A stretch of DNA of 64,000 nt. It comes from Aurantimonas sp965217685. Lineage in GTDB: Bacteria > Pseudomonadota > Alphaproteobacteria > Rhizobiales > Rhizobiaceae. Under the pieces are notes generated by a model. The model did no database searches. It was given only the letters and a program-made list of their open reading frames with translations, and had not been told where the DNA came from. This document shows positions 49,138 through 58,092 of this stretch, piece by piece (the stretch's first letter is position 1; every line of letters begins with the position of its first letter). The stretch spans positions 1,426,001 to 1,490,000 of the forward strand of contig CBDCIZ010000003.1 of the NCBI GenBank assembly GCA_965217685.1, read 5' to 3'. Made by a program: the position numbers and the translations under genes.

Positions 49138-51981
49138 TCAGGCGAGGGCGGCCGTCGCGCGCTTCGGCTCCGGTTCGCTCGGCGCCCGGCGGCGCTGGCC
49201 CCAGACGACGAGGGCGAGCAGCGCGATGGCCGGGATGAACATCCAGTATTTGTTCGGCTGGTCGCTCGGCGAGCGGACCATGGTGATCTCCTGGTCCCAG
49301 TCGAGGCCGGCCTTTTCGGCGTTCGACCCGAAGGCGACATTGTCGATCACCGTCTTGCCGCCATCGGTGTTCAGCTCGATGCCCGCATTGGCGAGGCGCT
49401 CCTCGCCGGTCGCGCCCGCCGGCAGCGGCAGGTTCACGCTCTTCTGGGACGGCGCGCCGAAACTGTCGAGATAGTCGATGCGCAGACGCAGCGGCTCGTT
49501 CTCCGGCGTTGCCTGGGCGGCCGCGGCGATCTCGGAGGCCGGACGGTCGACGAAGGGCGGCGCCACCTTGTCCATCCAGAAACCCGGCCGGAACAGGGTG
49601 AAGGCGATGAGCAGCAGCGCGATCGATTCCCACCAGCGGTTCTTCGTCAGGAACCAGCCTTGCGTCGCCGCCGCGAACAGCAGCATGGCGATCGTCGCGA
49701 CGATGAAGATGAAGATGCCGTGGAAGATGTCGACATTGATCAGAAGGAGATCGGTGTTGAAGATGAACAGGAAGGGCAGCGCCGCGGTGCGCAGCGAATA
49801 GAAGAAGGCGATGCCGCCCGTCTTGATCGGATCGCCGCCGGAAACGGCGGCCGCCGCGAAGGAAGCAAGGCCCACCGGTGGCGTCACGTCGGCCATGATG
49901 CCGAAATAGAAGACGAAGAGATGCACCGCGATCAGTGGCACGATCAGGCCGTTGGCCTCGCCGAGGGTGACGATGACCGGCGCGAGCAGCGCCGAGACGA
50001 CGATATAGTTGGCCGTCGTCGGCAGGCCCATGCCGAGGATCAGAGACAGGACGGCGGTCAAAAGCAGGATCGCCATCAGATTGCCGCCCGACAGCACCTC
50101 GACCACTTCGGCCAGCGCCGAACCGACGCCGGTCTGCGAGACCGCGCCGACGATGATGCCGGCCGTGGCGGTCGCGATGCCGATGCCGATCATGTTGCGC
50201 GCCCCGGTGATCAGGCCGTCGAGAAGGTCGAGGAAGCCGCGGGTGATCTCGAAACCGTAGTCGCCGGTGCCCTTGAACAGCGCCGTCAGCGGGTGCTGGG
50301 TGATCAGGATGAAGATCATGAAGGCCGCGGCCCAGAAGGCCGAAAGGCCCGGCGACAGGCGGTCGACCATCAGCGCCCAGACGAGCACGACGACAGGCAG
50401 GATGAAATGCAGGCCGGATTTGACCGTCGGGCCGGGCAGCGGCAGCTCGGTGATCGGCCTGTCCGGGTCGTCGAGCCTGGGCGCGGGATATTTCGCGCCG
50501 TACCACAGCAGGCCCACATAGGTGACGACCAGCAGGAAGAAGACCACCCAGCCGGCATTGGCGCCGAAGGCCGGACGGATCCAGCCCATGCCGTAATAGA
50601 CGGCGAGCGAGATGACGCACAGGACGAGGATGCCGAAGACGACGCCGACCAGCCATTGCAGCCAGGGCTTGGGCTCATAGGCCCGCGGTAGCCCTTGCAT
50701 GCCGGCCTTCAAGGCTTCCAGATGCACGATGTAGACGAGGGCGATGTAGGAAATGACGGCTGGCACGAAGGCGTTCTTGACCACCTCGAAATAGGGGATG
50801 CCGACATATTCGACCATCAGGAAGGCGGCTGCGCCCATCACCGGCGGCATGATCTGGCCGTTGACGGAGGAGGCGGTCTCGACGGCGCCGGCCTTTTCGG
50901 CCGAAAAGCCGACCTTCTTCATCAGCGGGATGGTGAAGGTGCCGGTGGTGACGACGTTGGCGATCGAGGAGCCGGAGATCAGGCCCGTCATCGCCGAGGA
51001 GACGACGGCGGCCTTGGCCGGTCCGCCGCGCATGTGGCCCATCAGCGAGAAGGCGACGTTGATGAAGTAGCTGCCGGCCCCGGCCTTGTCGAGCAGCGAG
51101 CCGAACAGCACGAACAGGAAGACGAAGGAGGTCGACACGCCGAGCGCGATGCCGAAGACGCCTTCCGTGGTGATCCACTGGTGGTTCACCACCTCCGACA
51201 GCGAGTTGCCTTTGTGGGCGATGATCGCCGGCATGTAGGGGCCGAGGAAGGTGTAGACGAGGAAGACCGTGGCGACGATCATCAGTGCCGGACCGAGCGC
51301 CCGCCGGGTGGCTTCTAGAAGCACCATCAGGCCGACGGTGCCGACCATGAAGTCCATCATGTTGGGCGCGCCGACGCGGCCCGAGATCGCCGTGTAGTTG
51401 ACGAAGAGATAGGACGCCGTCACCGCGCCGAGCAGAGCCAGCAGCCATTCGTGCGGCAGGATCTTGTTCTTCGGCGAGGGCAGGATGGCGAAGGCGACCA
51501 TCGCGAGGGTGATCAGCGGGATGTACCAGACCGGCAGGACGCCGGTGGCACCCTCCAGAAACAGGTAGCCGAGCACCAGCGGCACGCCGATGCCGAGCAC
51601 CAGCTGGACGATCGAGCGCGAGGCGGGGAAGGCGAGGAAGGCGAGGAAAATCGCGAAGGCCAGGTGGATGGAGCGGGTTTCGGTGTCGTTGAAGACGCCG
51701 AAGCCGACCATGAACGGGATCGGCGAGGCGATCCACAGCTGGAACAGCGACCAGACGAGGGCGACGGCGGAGATGAAATAGGCGACGGGTTTGATCGGAC
51801 TGCGTCCGCCCGTGTCGGAGGACGCGACGAGATTGTCGAGCGCTTCCTGGCGCGAGGTCGCCGATTCGATGTCGACGCTGTCGACGGTGCGTTTGCGCTC
51901 GTCGTCGAGGCTATGGACGGTAGGGTCGGACGGGGTGTGGGCCGGGGTGTCGGACGGGGTGTGGGACGGAGACTTGGCCAT
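49138..51981 (-). CDS. TRAP transporter fused permease (4TM/12TM, TAXI type)
   Basis: Inner-membrane permease of 947 residues that unites small and large TRAP subunits, as in TAXI systems. About 20 hydrophobic segments. ISGSSIANVVTTGTFTIPLMKK and SSVNGQIMPPVMGAAAFLM are the DctM signature; GMGLPTTANYIVVSALLAPVI follows. The last 150 residues form the DUF3394 domain and a final helix. The head contains four HTPSD-like tetrapeptide repeats. It lies 150 bp after its binding protein on the same strand. Confidence 0.92.
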   Translation of the reverse strand: MAKSPSHTPSDTPAHTPSDPTVHSLDDERKRTVDSVDIESATSRQEALDNLVASSDTGGRSPIKPVAYFISAVALVWSLFQLWIASPIPFMVGFGVFNDTETRSIHLAFAIFLAFLAFPASRSIVQLVLGIGVPLVLGYLFLEGATGVLPVWYIPLITLAMVAFAILPSPKNKILPHEWLLALLGAVTASYLFVNYTAISGRVGAPNMMDFMVGTVGLMVLLEATRRALGPALMIVATVFLVYTFLGPYMPAIIAHKGNSLSEVVNHQWITTEGVFGIALGVSTSFVFLFVLFGSLLDKAGAGSYFINVAFSLMGHMRGGPAKAAVVSSAMTGLISGSSIANVVTTGTFTIPLMKKVGFSAEKAGAVETASSVNGQIMPPVMGAAAFLMVEYVGIPYFEVVKNAFVPAVISYIALVYIVHLEALKAGMQGLPRAYEPKPWLQWLVGVVFGILVLCVISLAVYYGMGWIRPAFGANAGWVVFFLLVVTYVGLLWYGAKYPAPRLDDPDRPITELPLPGPTVKSGLHFILPVVVLVWALMVDRLSPGLSAFWAAAFMIFILITQHPLTALFKGTGDYGFEITRGFLDLLDGLITGARNMIGIGIATATAGIIVGAVSQTGVGSALAEVVEVLSGGNLMAILLLTAVLSLILGMGLPTTANYIVVSALLAPVIVTLGEANGLIVPLIAVHLFVFYFGIMADVTPPVGLASFAAAAVSGGDPIKTGGIAFFYSLRTAALPFLFIFNTDLLLINVDIFHGIFIFIVATIAMLLFAAATQGWFLTKNRWWESIALLLIAFTLFRPGFWMDKVAPPFVDRPASEIAAAAQATPENEPLRLRIDYLDSFGAPSQKSVNLPLPAGATGEERLANAGIELNTDGGKTVIDNVAFGSNAEKAGLDWDQEITMVRSPSDQPNKYWMFIPAIALLALVVWGQRRRAPSEPEPKRATAALA
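51919..51966. repeat. 12-bp tandem repeat at the TRAP permease N-terminus
   Basis: Four 12-bp units of the type CACACCCCGTCC/GACACCCCGTCC code S-H-T-P, S-D-T-P, A-H-T-P and S-D-P-T. The same DNA motif occurs in another frame at the betI end (55069-55116). Confidence 0.7.
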
Positions 51982-52043
51982 CAACGGATCTCGCTTGCGT
52001 CGCAGTGGCGGCAAAATCGCCGGATCGCCCGTGCCGGGCGGTA

Positions 52044-52120
52044 CCGGGACGCCTCAAGCGGCGTCCCGGCATGTTCGATCGCAACGACAAGGTCCGGGCG
52101 GCGTGCCGCCGCGCCGGACC
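52044..52120 (-). promoter_or_regulatory. Two hairpins between TAXI gene and TRAP permease
   Basis: CCGGGACGCC (52044-52053) pairs with GGCGTCCCGG (52060-52069), and GGTCCGG (52091-52097) with CCGGACC (52114-52120). Neither has a T-run. Hairpins here are typical of transcripts in which the binding protein is made in excess over the permease. Confidence 0.55.
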
Positions 52121-52131
52121 GGTGCCGGGCC

Positions 52132-53094
52132 TTACAGAAGGCCGGCTTCCTTGTAGTAGCGCTCGGCGCCCGGATGCAGCGGCGCGGAGTTGCCCAGCTT
52201 GATCATCTCCTCCTTTTTCAGGTCGGCGAAGGCGGGATGCAGCTTCTTGAAGCGGTCGAAATTCTCGAACACCGCCTTCACCGTCTGGTAGACGGTCTCC
52301 TCGTCGACGTTCTCGGCGGACACCATCGTCGCGCGCACGCCGAATGTCTTGGTTTCGTCGGCATTGCCCTCGTACATGCCGCCCGGAATGGTCGCGGCGG
52401 CGTAGTAGGGATTGTCGGCGACCAGCTTGTCGATCTCCGGCCCGGTGACCGCGATCAGCTTGGACGGGCAGGAGGTGGTCGCCTCCTGGATCGAGCCGTT
52501 CGGGTGGCCGACCGTGTAGATGATGGCGTCGACCTTGTTGTCGCAGAGCGCCTGCGACTGTTCGGCGGCCTTGAGCTCGGAGGCGAGCGTGAAATCGCCC
52601 ATCTTCCAGCCCTTCTTGTCCATGACGACTTCCATCGTGGCGCGCGAGCCGGACCCCGGATTGCCGATGTTGACGCGCTTGCCCTTCAGGTCGTCGAAGC
52701 TCGCAATGCCGGAATCGGCACGGGCGACGACGGTGATCGGCTCGGGATGCAGCGAGAACACCGAGCGCTCGCCCTTGAACGGGTCGCCCTTCCAGGGCTC
52801 GAGGCCCTCGAGGGCGTTGTACTGCATGTCCGACTGGGCGACGCCCATGGTCTGGTCGCCGGCCTTGATGGCGTTGATGTTGGCGACCGAGGCGCCGGTC
52901 GACGGCGCCGTGCAGCGCAGATTGTTCTCGGTGCTCGCGCGGTTGACGAGCTTGCAGATGGACTGGCCGACGACGAAGTAGACGCCGGTCTGCCCGCCCG
53001 TGCCGATGGTCATGAATTTCTGCTGGGCGTTCGCCACGCCGGCGGTCATGGTCAGTGCCGCGATGGTGGAAACGACGAATCCGGATCGGTTCAT
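52132..53094 (-). CDS. TAXI family TRAP transporter substrate-binding protein
   Basis: Periplasmic binding protein of 320 residues. Signal peptide of about 23 residues (STIAALTMTAGVANAQ). FMTIGTGGQTGVYFVVGQSICKLVN is the TAXI signature; RCTAPSTGASVANINAIKAGDQTMGVAQSD and DLKGKRVNIGNPGSGSRATME follow. AGAGGAA precedes the ATG. The ligand is unknown; glutamate and other acids are ligands in known cases. The permease follows at once; betA lies 262 bp upstream. Confidence 0.92.
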   Translation of the reverse strand: MNRSGFVVSTIAALTMTAGVANAQQKFMTIGTGGQTGVYFVVGQSICKLVNRASTENNLRCTAPSTGASVANINAIKAGDQTMGVAQSDMQYNALEGLEPWKGDPFKGERSVFSLHPEPITVVARADSGIASFDDLKGKRVNIGNPGSGSRATMEVVMDKKGWKMGDFTLASELKAAEQSQALCDNKVDAIIYTVGHPNGSIQEATTSCPSKLIAVTGPEIDKLVADNPYYAAATIPGGMYEGNADETKTFGVRATMVSAENVDEETVYQTVKAVFENFDRFKKLHPAFADLKKEEMIKLGNSAPLHPGAERYYKEAGLL

Positions 53095-53356
53095 GAAAAA
53101 TTCCTCTCAGTGTCTTATGGGGTGCCTTACGGGGGCGGTGTTCTTCCGGGTCGACCTCGTTTCGGATCGATCCCGGGAAGGCTCGCGCAAGTGCGCCGTT
53201 TCGGCACGAGATGTTGCGCAAAACTTTCCAGACAGTAAGCCGGGTTTTCGCCGAAGAAGCAAGTTTGCGGCAAAAACGCGGCAAGCGCCGGGTCCCGCAC
53301 GGACGGTCCCCAACGCGACGGACGGTGTCTCATTCACACGGGATGGCCGGCATCGT

Positions 53357-55051
53357 TCAGCGCTGGCTGTCGCGCCAGTCCGGATTGATCCAGGGCCGCA
53401 TCTCCGGCTCCGGCGGCAGCATGCCGGCGCCGAGAATGTGGTCGGCGGCCTTTTCCCCGACCATGATCGACGGGCCGTTGAGATTGCCGTTGGTGATGCG
53501 CGGGAAGATCGACGAGTCGGCGAGCCGCAGATTGTCGGTGCCGATGACACGGCATTCGGGATCGACCACCGCATGCTCGTCCTCGGCCGCGCCGATGCGC
53601 GCCGCGCCGCAGGGGTGATAGGCGCTCTCGGCGTGCTCGGCGATGAAACCGTCGAGGGCGTCGTCGCTCTGGAGCGCATCGCCGGGCTGGATCTCGCGGC
53701 CGGCAAACGCCGCCATCGCCTCCTGGCCGAAGATCTCGCGGGTGAACCGGATCGCCTTCCTGAAATCGGGAAAATCCTGGCCGTCGCTCATGTAGTTGAA
53801 GCGGATCGCCGGCCCCTTGGTGGGGTCGTCCGACACCGGCGTGATCGTGCCGCGGGACTTCGACCGCATCGGCCCGACATGGGCCTGGAAACCGTGGCCG
53901 GGAGCGGCGGACTTGCCGTCGTAGCGGATCGCGCCGGGGAGGAAATGGTACTGGATGTCGGGATATTCGACGCCGGCCGCCGAGCGGATGAAGCCCGCCG
54001 CCTCGAAATGGTTGGTCGCGCCGTAGCCGGTGTGCAGCATCATCCATTCCAGGCCCACCCGGCCCTTGGTGAAGAGGTCGAGATAGCCGTTGAGGGTGAT
54101 CGGCTGGGTGCATTCCTGCTGGATGTAGAGCTCCAGATGGTCCTGCAGGTTCCGGCCGACGCCGGGCCGGGCGAGCCTCGTTGCGATGCCGGCACGCCCG
54201 AGCACGTCCGGCGCGCCGATGCCCGACTGCATCAGAAGATGCGGCGAGTTGATCGCGCCGGCGCACAGCACCACCTCTTTTCGCGCGCGCACGATGCCGG
54301 TCGGTTGCTTCGAGCGGCCGCTCGCCCGCCCGACGAGGACTCCGGTCGCGCGGTTGCCCTCGAAGGCGACGCGCAGGGCCTGGGCGGAATGCATCCGGCA
54401 ATTGCGGCGGGCGAGCGCGGACCGCAGATAGGCGTTGGCCGCCGACCAGCGCCGACCCTTCCAGATCGTCTGCTGCATCGGGCCGAAGCCCTCCTGCTGC
54501 TTGCCGTTGTAGTCGTCGGTCAGCGGATAGCCGGCCTGATGACCCGCTTCGACGAAGGCGTCGTAGAGCGGGTTTGCCATGTCGCCGTTCTTGACGTTGA
54601 GCGGCCCGTCGGTGCCGCGCCATTGCGCATCGACGCCGCGGCCGGCGCCGCCATGGAAGCTTTCCAGCCGCTTGTAATAGGGCAGGACGTCGGCGAAGGC
54701 CCAGCCCGTCGCGCCGGTCTCGGCCCAGTGGTCGAAATCCCTGGCATGGCCGCGCACATAGACCATGCCGTTGATCGAGGACGAGCCGCCGATCACCCGG
54801 CCGCGCGGTGTCGCGAGGCGCCGGTTGTTCAGATGCGGTTCGGGCTCGGAGCGGTAGCCCCAGTCGTAGCGCTTCATGTTCATCGGGAAGGACAGGGCGC
54901 CCGGCATCTGGATGAACGGGCCGGCGTCGGTGCCGCCCGCCTCGATGACGACGACGTCGTACTGCCCGCCTTCCGACAGACGATAGGCGAGTGCCGAACC
55001 GGCCGAGCCCGATCCGACGACGACGTAATCGGCTTCTTCGAGGGTTTTCAT
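53357..55051 (-). CDS. betA: Choline dehydrogenase-like GMC oxidoreductase
   Basis: FAD enzyme of the glucose-methanol-choline family, 564 residues. VVVGSGSAGSALAYRL at residues 10-25 is the FAD motif; GRVIGGSSSINGMVYVRGH is GMC signature 1 and GAINSPHLLMQSGIG signature 2. YHPCGAARIG and NGNLNGPSIMVGEKAADHI carry the catalytic His and Asn near the C-terminus. The closest match in pattern is choline dehydrogenase (BetA), first step of glycine betaine synthesis, supported by betI 8 bp upstream. No betB is in view. Confidence 0.88.
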   Translation of the reverse strand: MKTLEEADYVVVGSGSAGSALAYRLSEGGQYDVVVIEAGGTDAGPFIQMPGALSFPMNMKRYDWGYRSEPEPHLNNRRLATPRGRVIGGSSSINGMVYVRGHARDFDHWAETGATGWAFADVLPYYKRLESFHGGAGRGVDAQWRGTDGPLNVKNGDMANPLYDAFVEAGHQAGYPLTDDYNGKQQEGFGPMQQTIWKGRRWSAANAYLRSALARRNCRMHSAQALRVAFEGNRATGVLVGRASGRSKQPTGIVRARKEVVLCAGAINSPHLLMQSGIGAPDVLGRAGIATRLARPGVGRNLQDHLELYIQQECTQPITLNGYLDLFTKGRVGLEWMMLHTGYGATNHFEAAGFIRSAAGVEYPDIQYHFLPGAIRYDGKSAAPGHGFQAHVGPMRSKSRGTITPVSDDPTKGPAIRFNYMSDGQDFPDFRKAIRFTREIFGQEAMAAFAGREIQPGDALQSDDALDGFIAEHAESAYHPCGAARIGAAEDEHAVVDPECRVIGTDNLRLADSSIFPRITNGNLNGPSIMVGEKAADHILGAGMLPPEPEMRPWINPDWRDSQR

Positions 55052-55059
55052 GGCAGGCC

Positions 55060-55737
55060 TCAATGCGCCGTCGTTGGACGGGGTGTCGGACGGGGTGCCG
55101 GATGGGGGGCAGGATGGGACGGCGCGGTCGCCGGCTGCGACAGCTCGGCGTCGACGAAGCGCTCGAGCATCGCGGTCGCGGCGATGCGGTCGGGCGCGGT
55201 CAGCGGCGTTAACGCCTGGCGCAGCCAGACGCCGTCGATCATCGCGCCGGCCGCCGCGGCGGTCGTGACCGCGCGTGGCAGTCCGACCAGCGGCTGCAGT
55301 CCCGAAACGAGATTGGTCTCCAGCCGCCGGAAATACAGCCGCAAAAGCCGCGCGGCGTCGGCCGAGCGGCGGGCATGGACGTAGAAGACCAGCCAGGCGG
55401 CGATGGCCTCGCGGGTGAACTGGCTTTCGTCGAAGCAGCCGGAGATCACCGCCGACACCCGCTCCCGCGGCGTCTTCGCCTGACCCAGCCGCGCGGTGAT
55501 GCAGGTGCGGAACTCGCCGAGGAGATGGCGCATGGCGGCGATCATCAGATCGTCCTTGGCGCCGAAATAATGGTGCGCCAGCGCCGGCGAGACGGCCGCG
55601 CGGGAGGCGATCTCGGCCATCGTCACCTCCATCGAACCGGCACGCTCGATGGCGCCGATGGCCGCGGCGATCAGCGTTCGGCGGCGCTCCGCCTCGACGG
55701 TGCCGCGCGGCGTTCTTGGACTGACATTCGACTTCAT
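55060..55737 (-). CDS. betI: BetI-type TetR family repressor
   Basis: Protein of 225 residues. The N-terminal helix-turn-helix (EVTMAEIASRAAVSPALAHHYFGAKDDLM) at about 38-66 matches BetI, a choline-responsive repressor; FTREAIAAWLVFYVHA and GAMIDGVWLR are in the ligand-binding domain. The tail is a Pro/His/Arg repeat coded by a 12-bp DNA repeat. ATG 55737 is preferred; an upstream start would add six residues. A perfect palindrome lies upstream, and betA follows after 8 bp. Confidence 0.88.
   Translation of the reverse strand: MKSNVSPRTPRGTVEAERRRTLIAAAIGAIERAGSMEVTMAEIASRAAVSPALAHHYFGAKDDLMIAAMRHLLGEFRTCITARLGQAKTPRERVSAVISGCFDESQFTREAIAAWLVFYVHARRSADAARLLRLYFRRLETNLVSGLQPLVGLPRAVTTAAAAGAMIDGVWLRQALTPLTAPDRIAATAMLERFVDAELSQPATAPSHPAPHPAPRPTPRPTTAH
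55069..55116. repeat. 12-bp repeat at the betI 3' end
   Basis: Units of CACCCCGTCCGA type code HPAP and RPTP repeats in the C-terminus of BetI. The DNA motif is shared with the TRAP permease start (51919-51966) but is read in a different frame. Confidence 0.65.
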
Positions 55738-55753
55738 TCGCCGAGGATATATC

Positions 55754-55777
55754 AATTGATTGACGCGTCAATCAATT
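55754..55777. promoter_or_regulatory. Probable BetI operator, perfect 24-bp palindrome
   Basis: AATTGATTGACG followed directly by its reverse complement, 16 bp upstream of the betI start. The ATTGATTGA..TCAATCAAT form resembles known BetI sites, so autoregulation and control of betA by choline are likely. Confidence 0.82.
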
Positions 55778-56081
55778 CGGCACGGGGGGGGGAGTGGCAA
55801 ACGTCATCGAAGCCCGATTGGCCACAAAGCGGGCATGCTGCCGACGGAATTCGGCAGCGGTTTCGGGTGTCTAACGGTCGTTCCCATGATGGCAACGCAA
55901 TGTCGGCCACCTGGACAAAACCGGCATAAGGTGGCGAAGGCCGTCAATTTCGCGCCAAGTGACGGGCAGCGGCGATTTCTTTCGGCATCCCGCCGTCTTT
56001 TCAATAACGAGCCGAGGCAACGGACAGGCTCGTATGGCGTTCGCGACGTGCTGCTGGGCTAATTGGCGAAAATCACTCCTT
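55778..56081. other. Intergenic region, nothing recognised
   Basis: A 304-bp gap between the betI operator and the DUF1697 end, with an eight-G run near its left end. I see no gene, terminator or further operator. Confidence 0.3.
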
Positions 56082-56603
56082 TCACAGCTGAGTCGCGTCG
56101 GACGCCATATCCGCGAGTTTTGCGACCGTGTTCATGTTGCGAGCGGTGCCGGTCTCCATGGCGGTGAGCTTAAGCCGCGATCGACCGATTCCAGAGGGGT
56201 AATGCACGAAGACCTCGCGCTCTCCTGCCTCGATTTCCTCGTCGTTTTGCCCTTTGGAAGTTTCGAGAATATCGGGCAGCGGTGGCTCGTCCAAGAAAAT
56301 GACGACGACCTGGTTGGACGCAGCGTTTCGAAATGGATTGCGATCGAGCACGGTCCGCATCTCCGATGCCTCCCGTATTAAGACGCCAACCGGTCTGCCA
56401 ACATGGCGGTGCAAACGGCTTTCCAGTTCTGCCTTCGCTTTGGCGGCGTCTTGATCCGTGTCGAAAACGACATTGCCTGACTGGATATACGTGCGCGCAT
56501 TCTGGAGTCCGGCCGCCATGCATATCCCACGAAGCTCGACCATTGGTAGCTTGCGGGTGCCGCCGACGTTCACGGCGCGAAGAAGAGCGACGAGGGAGCG
56601 CAT
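56082..56603 (-). CDS. DUF1697 domain-containing protein
   Basis: Protein of 173 residues, soluble. The start LVALLRAVNVGGTRKLPMVELR and the following ARTYIQSGNVVFDT are the DUF1697 hallmark; NPFRNAASNQVVVIFLDE and a tail with a conserved R-N-M-N-T motif follow. Function unknown. ATG 56603 is preferred to a GTG five codons earlier; neither has a clear ribosome site. Local GC is lower than in neighbours. Confidence 0.88.
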   Translation of the reverse strand: MRSLVALLRAVNVGGTRKLPMVELRGICMAAGLQNARTYIQSGNVVFDTDQDAAKAKAELESRLHRHVGRPVGVLIREASEMRTVLDRNPFRNAASNQVVVIFLDEPPLPDILETSKGQNDEEIEAGEREVFVHYPSGIGRSRLKLTAMETGTARNMNTVAKLADMASDATQL

Positions 56604-56862
56604 CGGTTGTTTATACACGAAAATCTATCGAAGAATCCAATCCGCATGAGCGTAACGATCTCCGAGGCCGAAACTGAAACACTTTCCCGACGCCCCGCGT
56701 CATCGACAGGCACAGATCAACGCACGTCTTCTCGACGCACGTCTTCGCGCAAGGCACTGCGTGCAAGGATCGCTCGAAAATGACCGGAGGCGCTTGATTT
56801 TGAAGCACAGGGCTCGAAGATCGCCCGCGCCGACCGGCCAGGCGAGGAGACTGTTGCGCCCG

Positions 56863-57525
56863 ATGTTGTTGCCCACCACGCCGCCGCCGAGCCCGCCTGA
56901 CACGCAAAGCGCCGCGGCGCCCACGCCGGCCCACCGCGGCCGGCCCGGTCGATCTTCGCCGAGGGGCGGCGTCCGGCCTGTCTACATCCTCGCCGCGCTG
57001 CTCGTCGTCGCGGCGACGGCGGCAACGCTCTACGCCATGGGGCGCAACCCGATCTGCACCTGCGGCACGGTCAAGCTGTGGTGGGGCGCGGTGCAGAGTT
57101 CCGAAAACTCCCAGCACCTGTCCGACTGGTATTCGCCCTCGCACCTGATCCACGGTTTTCTGTTCTACGGGCTCGGCTGGCTGCTCCTGAAGCGGGTGCC
57201 GGTCGGCGGCCGGCTGGTCGCGGCGCTGCTGGTCGAATGCGCCTGGGAGATCGCCGAGAACACCGACGCGGTGATCCGCCATTATCGCGAGGCGACCATC
57301 GCGCTCGACTATTTCGGCGACAGCATCGTCAATTCCATGAGCGACATCTCGTTCATGGTGCTGGGGTTTTTCCTCGCGAGCCGATTCCCGGTCTGGCTGA
57401 CGGTGGTTCTGGCGGTCGCTCTCGAACTGTTCACGACATTCATGATCCGCGACGGGCTGACCCTCAACGTCCTGATGCTGCTCTGGCCGCTCGACGCGGT
57501 AAAAGCCTGGCAAGGCGGGGCATGA
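56863..57525 (+). CDS. DUF2585 (UPF0314) family membrane protein
   Basis: Protein of 220 residues. After a Pro-rich head of about 40 residues come several hydrophobic helices. GRNPICTCGTVKLWWG, SSENSQHLSDWYSPSHLIHGF and CAWEIAENTDAVIRHYRE are diagnostic of the family, which is confined mostly to rhizobia and relatives. Function unknown. ATG 56863 is preferred, with GAGGAGA 13 bases upstream; the longer frame from 56761 is unlike the family. Confidence 0.88.
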   Translation: MLLPTTPPPSPPDTQSAAAPTPAHRGRPGRSSPRGGVRPVYILAALLVVAATAATLYAMGRNPICTCGTVKLWWGAVQSSENSQHLSDWYSPSHLIHGFLFYGLGWLLLKRVPVGGRLVAALLVECAWEIAENTDAVIRHYREATIALDYFGDSIVNSMSDISFMVLGFFLASRFPVWLTVVLAVALELFTTFMIRDGLTLNVLMLLWPLDAVKAWQGGA

Positions 57526-57791
57526 ACGGACAAGGCAATCCGAACATGACGAGGCTTCGGACGCCGATCGCCCCGGCATCGGATCGCAAAACCCTCAGCT
57601 TGCCACGGGGTACGGCCGTGGGCGCGAGGACGGCACCATTGAAACGGAATACATTGAAAGTGTTTCAAAAAACGACTTCGATGGCCCTCGTGGCTGATCG
57701 AGACAAACAGTCCTCGTCGGCCCGTAAACACCCTTGAAGGAGGTTGGCCACGATCCCGCCCTTGGCCGGAGCGGAAAGTTTAGCAAACCGA

Positions 57792-57819
57792 TTGTGGAAA
57801 ATGATGGGTTTGTTATAAC
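57792..57819 (+). promoter_or_regulatory. Predicted promoter, possibly leaderless transcript
   Basis: TTGTGG (57792-57797), a 16-bp spacer and TATAAC (57814-57819). The ATG at 57826 begins six bases after the -10 hexamer, where transcription would start, so the mRNA may lack a leader; no ribosome site is visible there. Confidence 0.4.
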
Positions 57820-57825
57820 TCGCGA

Positions 57826-58092
57826 ATGGGTGCAATTATGTCGACTGCTGCGGGGCTTGGGCTGCTCATTATCGGATGGGTATTGCCAATGATGTTCCCG
57901 TCCGTCGCCCACACTGTTCAGATTGGGCTGCTGTGCGCCGGTGCATTTCTGGTGATAGGAAGCGCTATTTTCGCGCTCTCGTACAGGAAGCCTAAGAGCG
58001 AGTCAGAAATCTCCGTTAGAATGCGTGACGGCAATACACTCGGAGCGATAGGTCACAAATACGATGAGCGACGAAGAGAGGAAGATCGGTGA
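57826..58092 (+). CDS. Unrecognised small membrane protein with MRDGN motif (cassette ORF1)
   Basis: Protein of 88 residues. Two hydrophobic segments (about 6-24 and 32-51) suggest two membrane helices, followed by a charged cytoplasmic or periplasmic tail carrying ISVRMRDGNTLGAIGHKYD at 62-80. The same motif occurs in the next gene. The ORF overlaps that gene by 29 bp. Composition is less GC-rich than the surroundings. No family is recognised; a transferred cassette is likely. An alternative ATG lies at 57838. Confidence 0.6.
   Translation: MGAIMSTAAGLGLLIIGWVLPMMFPSVAHTVQIGLLCAGAFLVIGSAIFALSYRKPKSESEISVRMRDGNTLGAIGHKYDERRREEDR

Noticed and set aside
51451..53238. 595-codon plus-strand frame across the TRAP and TAXI genes
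   Set aside because: Antisense shadow over two well supported transporter genes.
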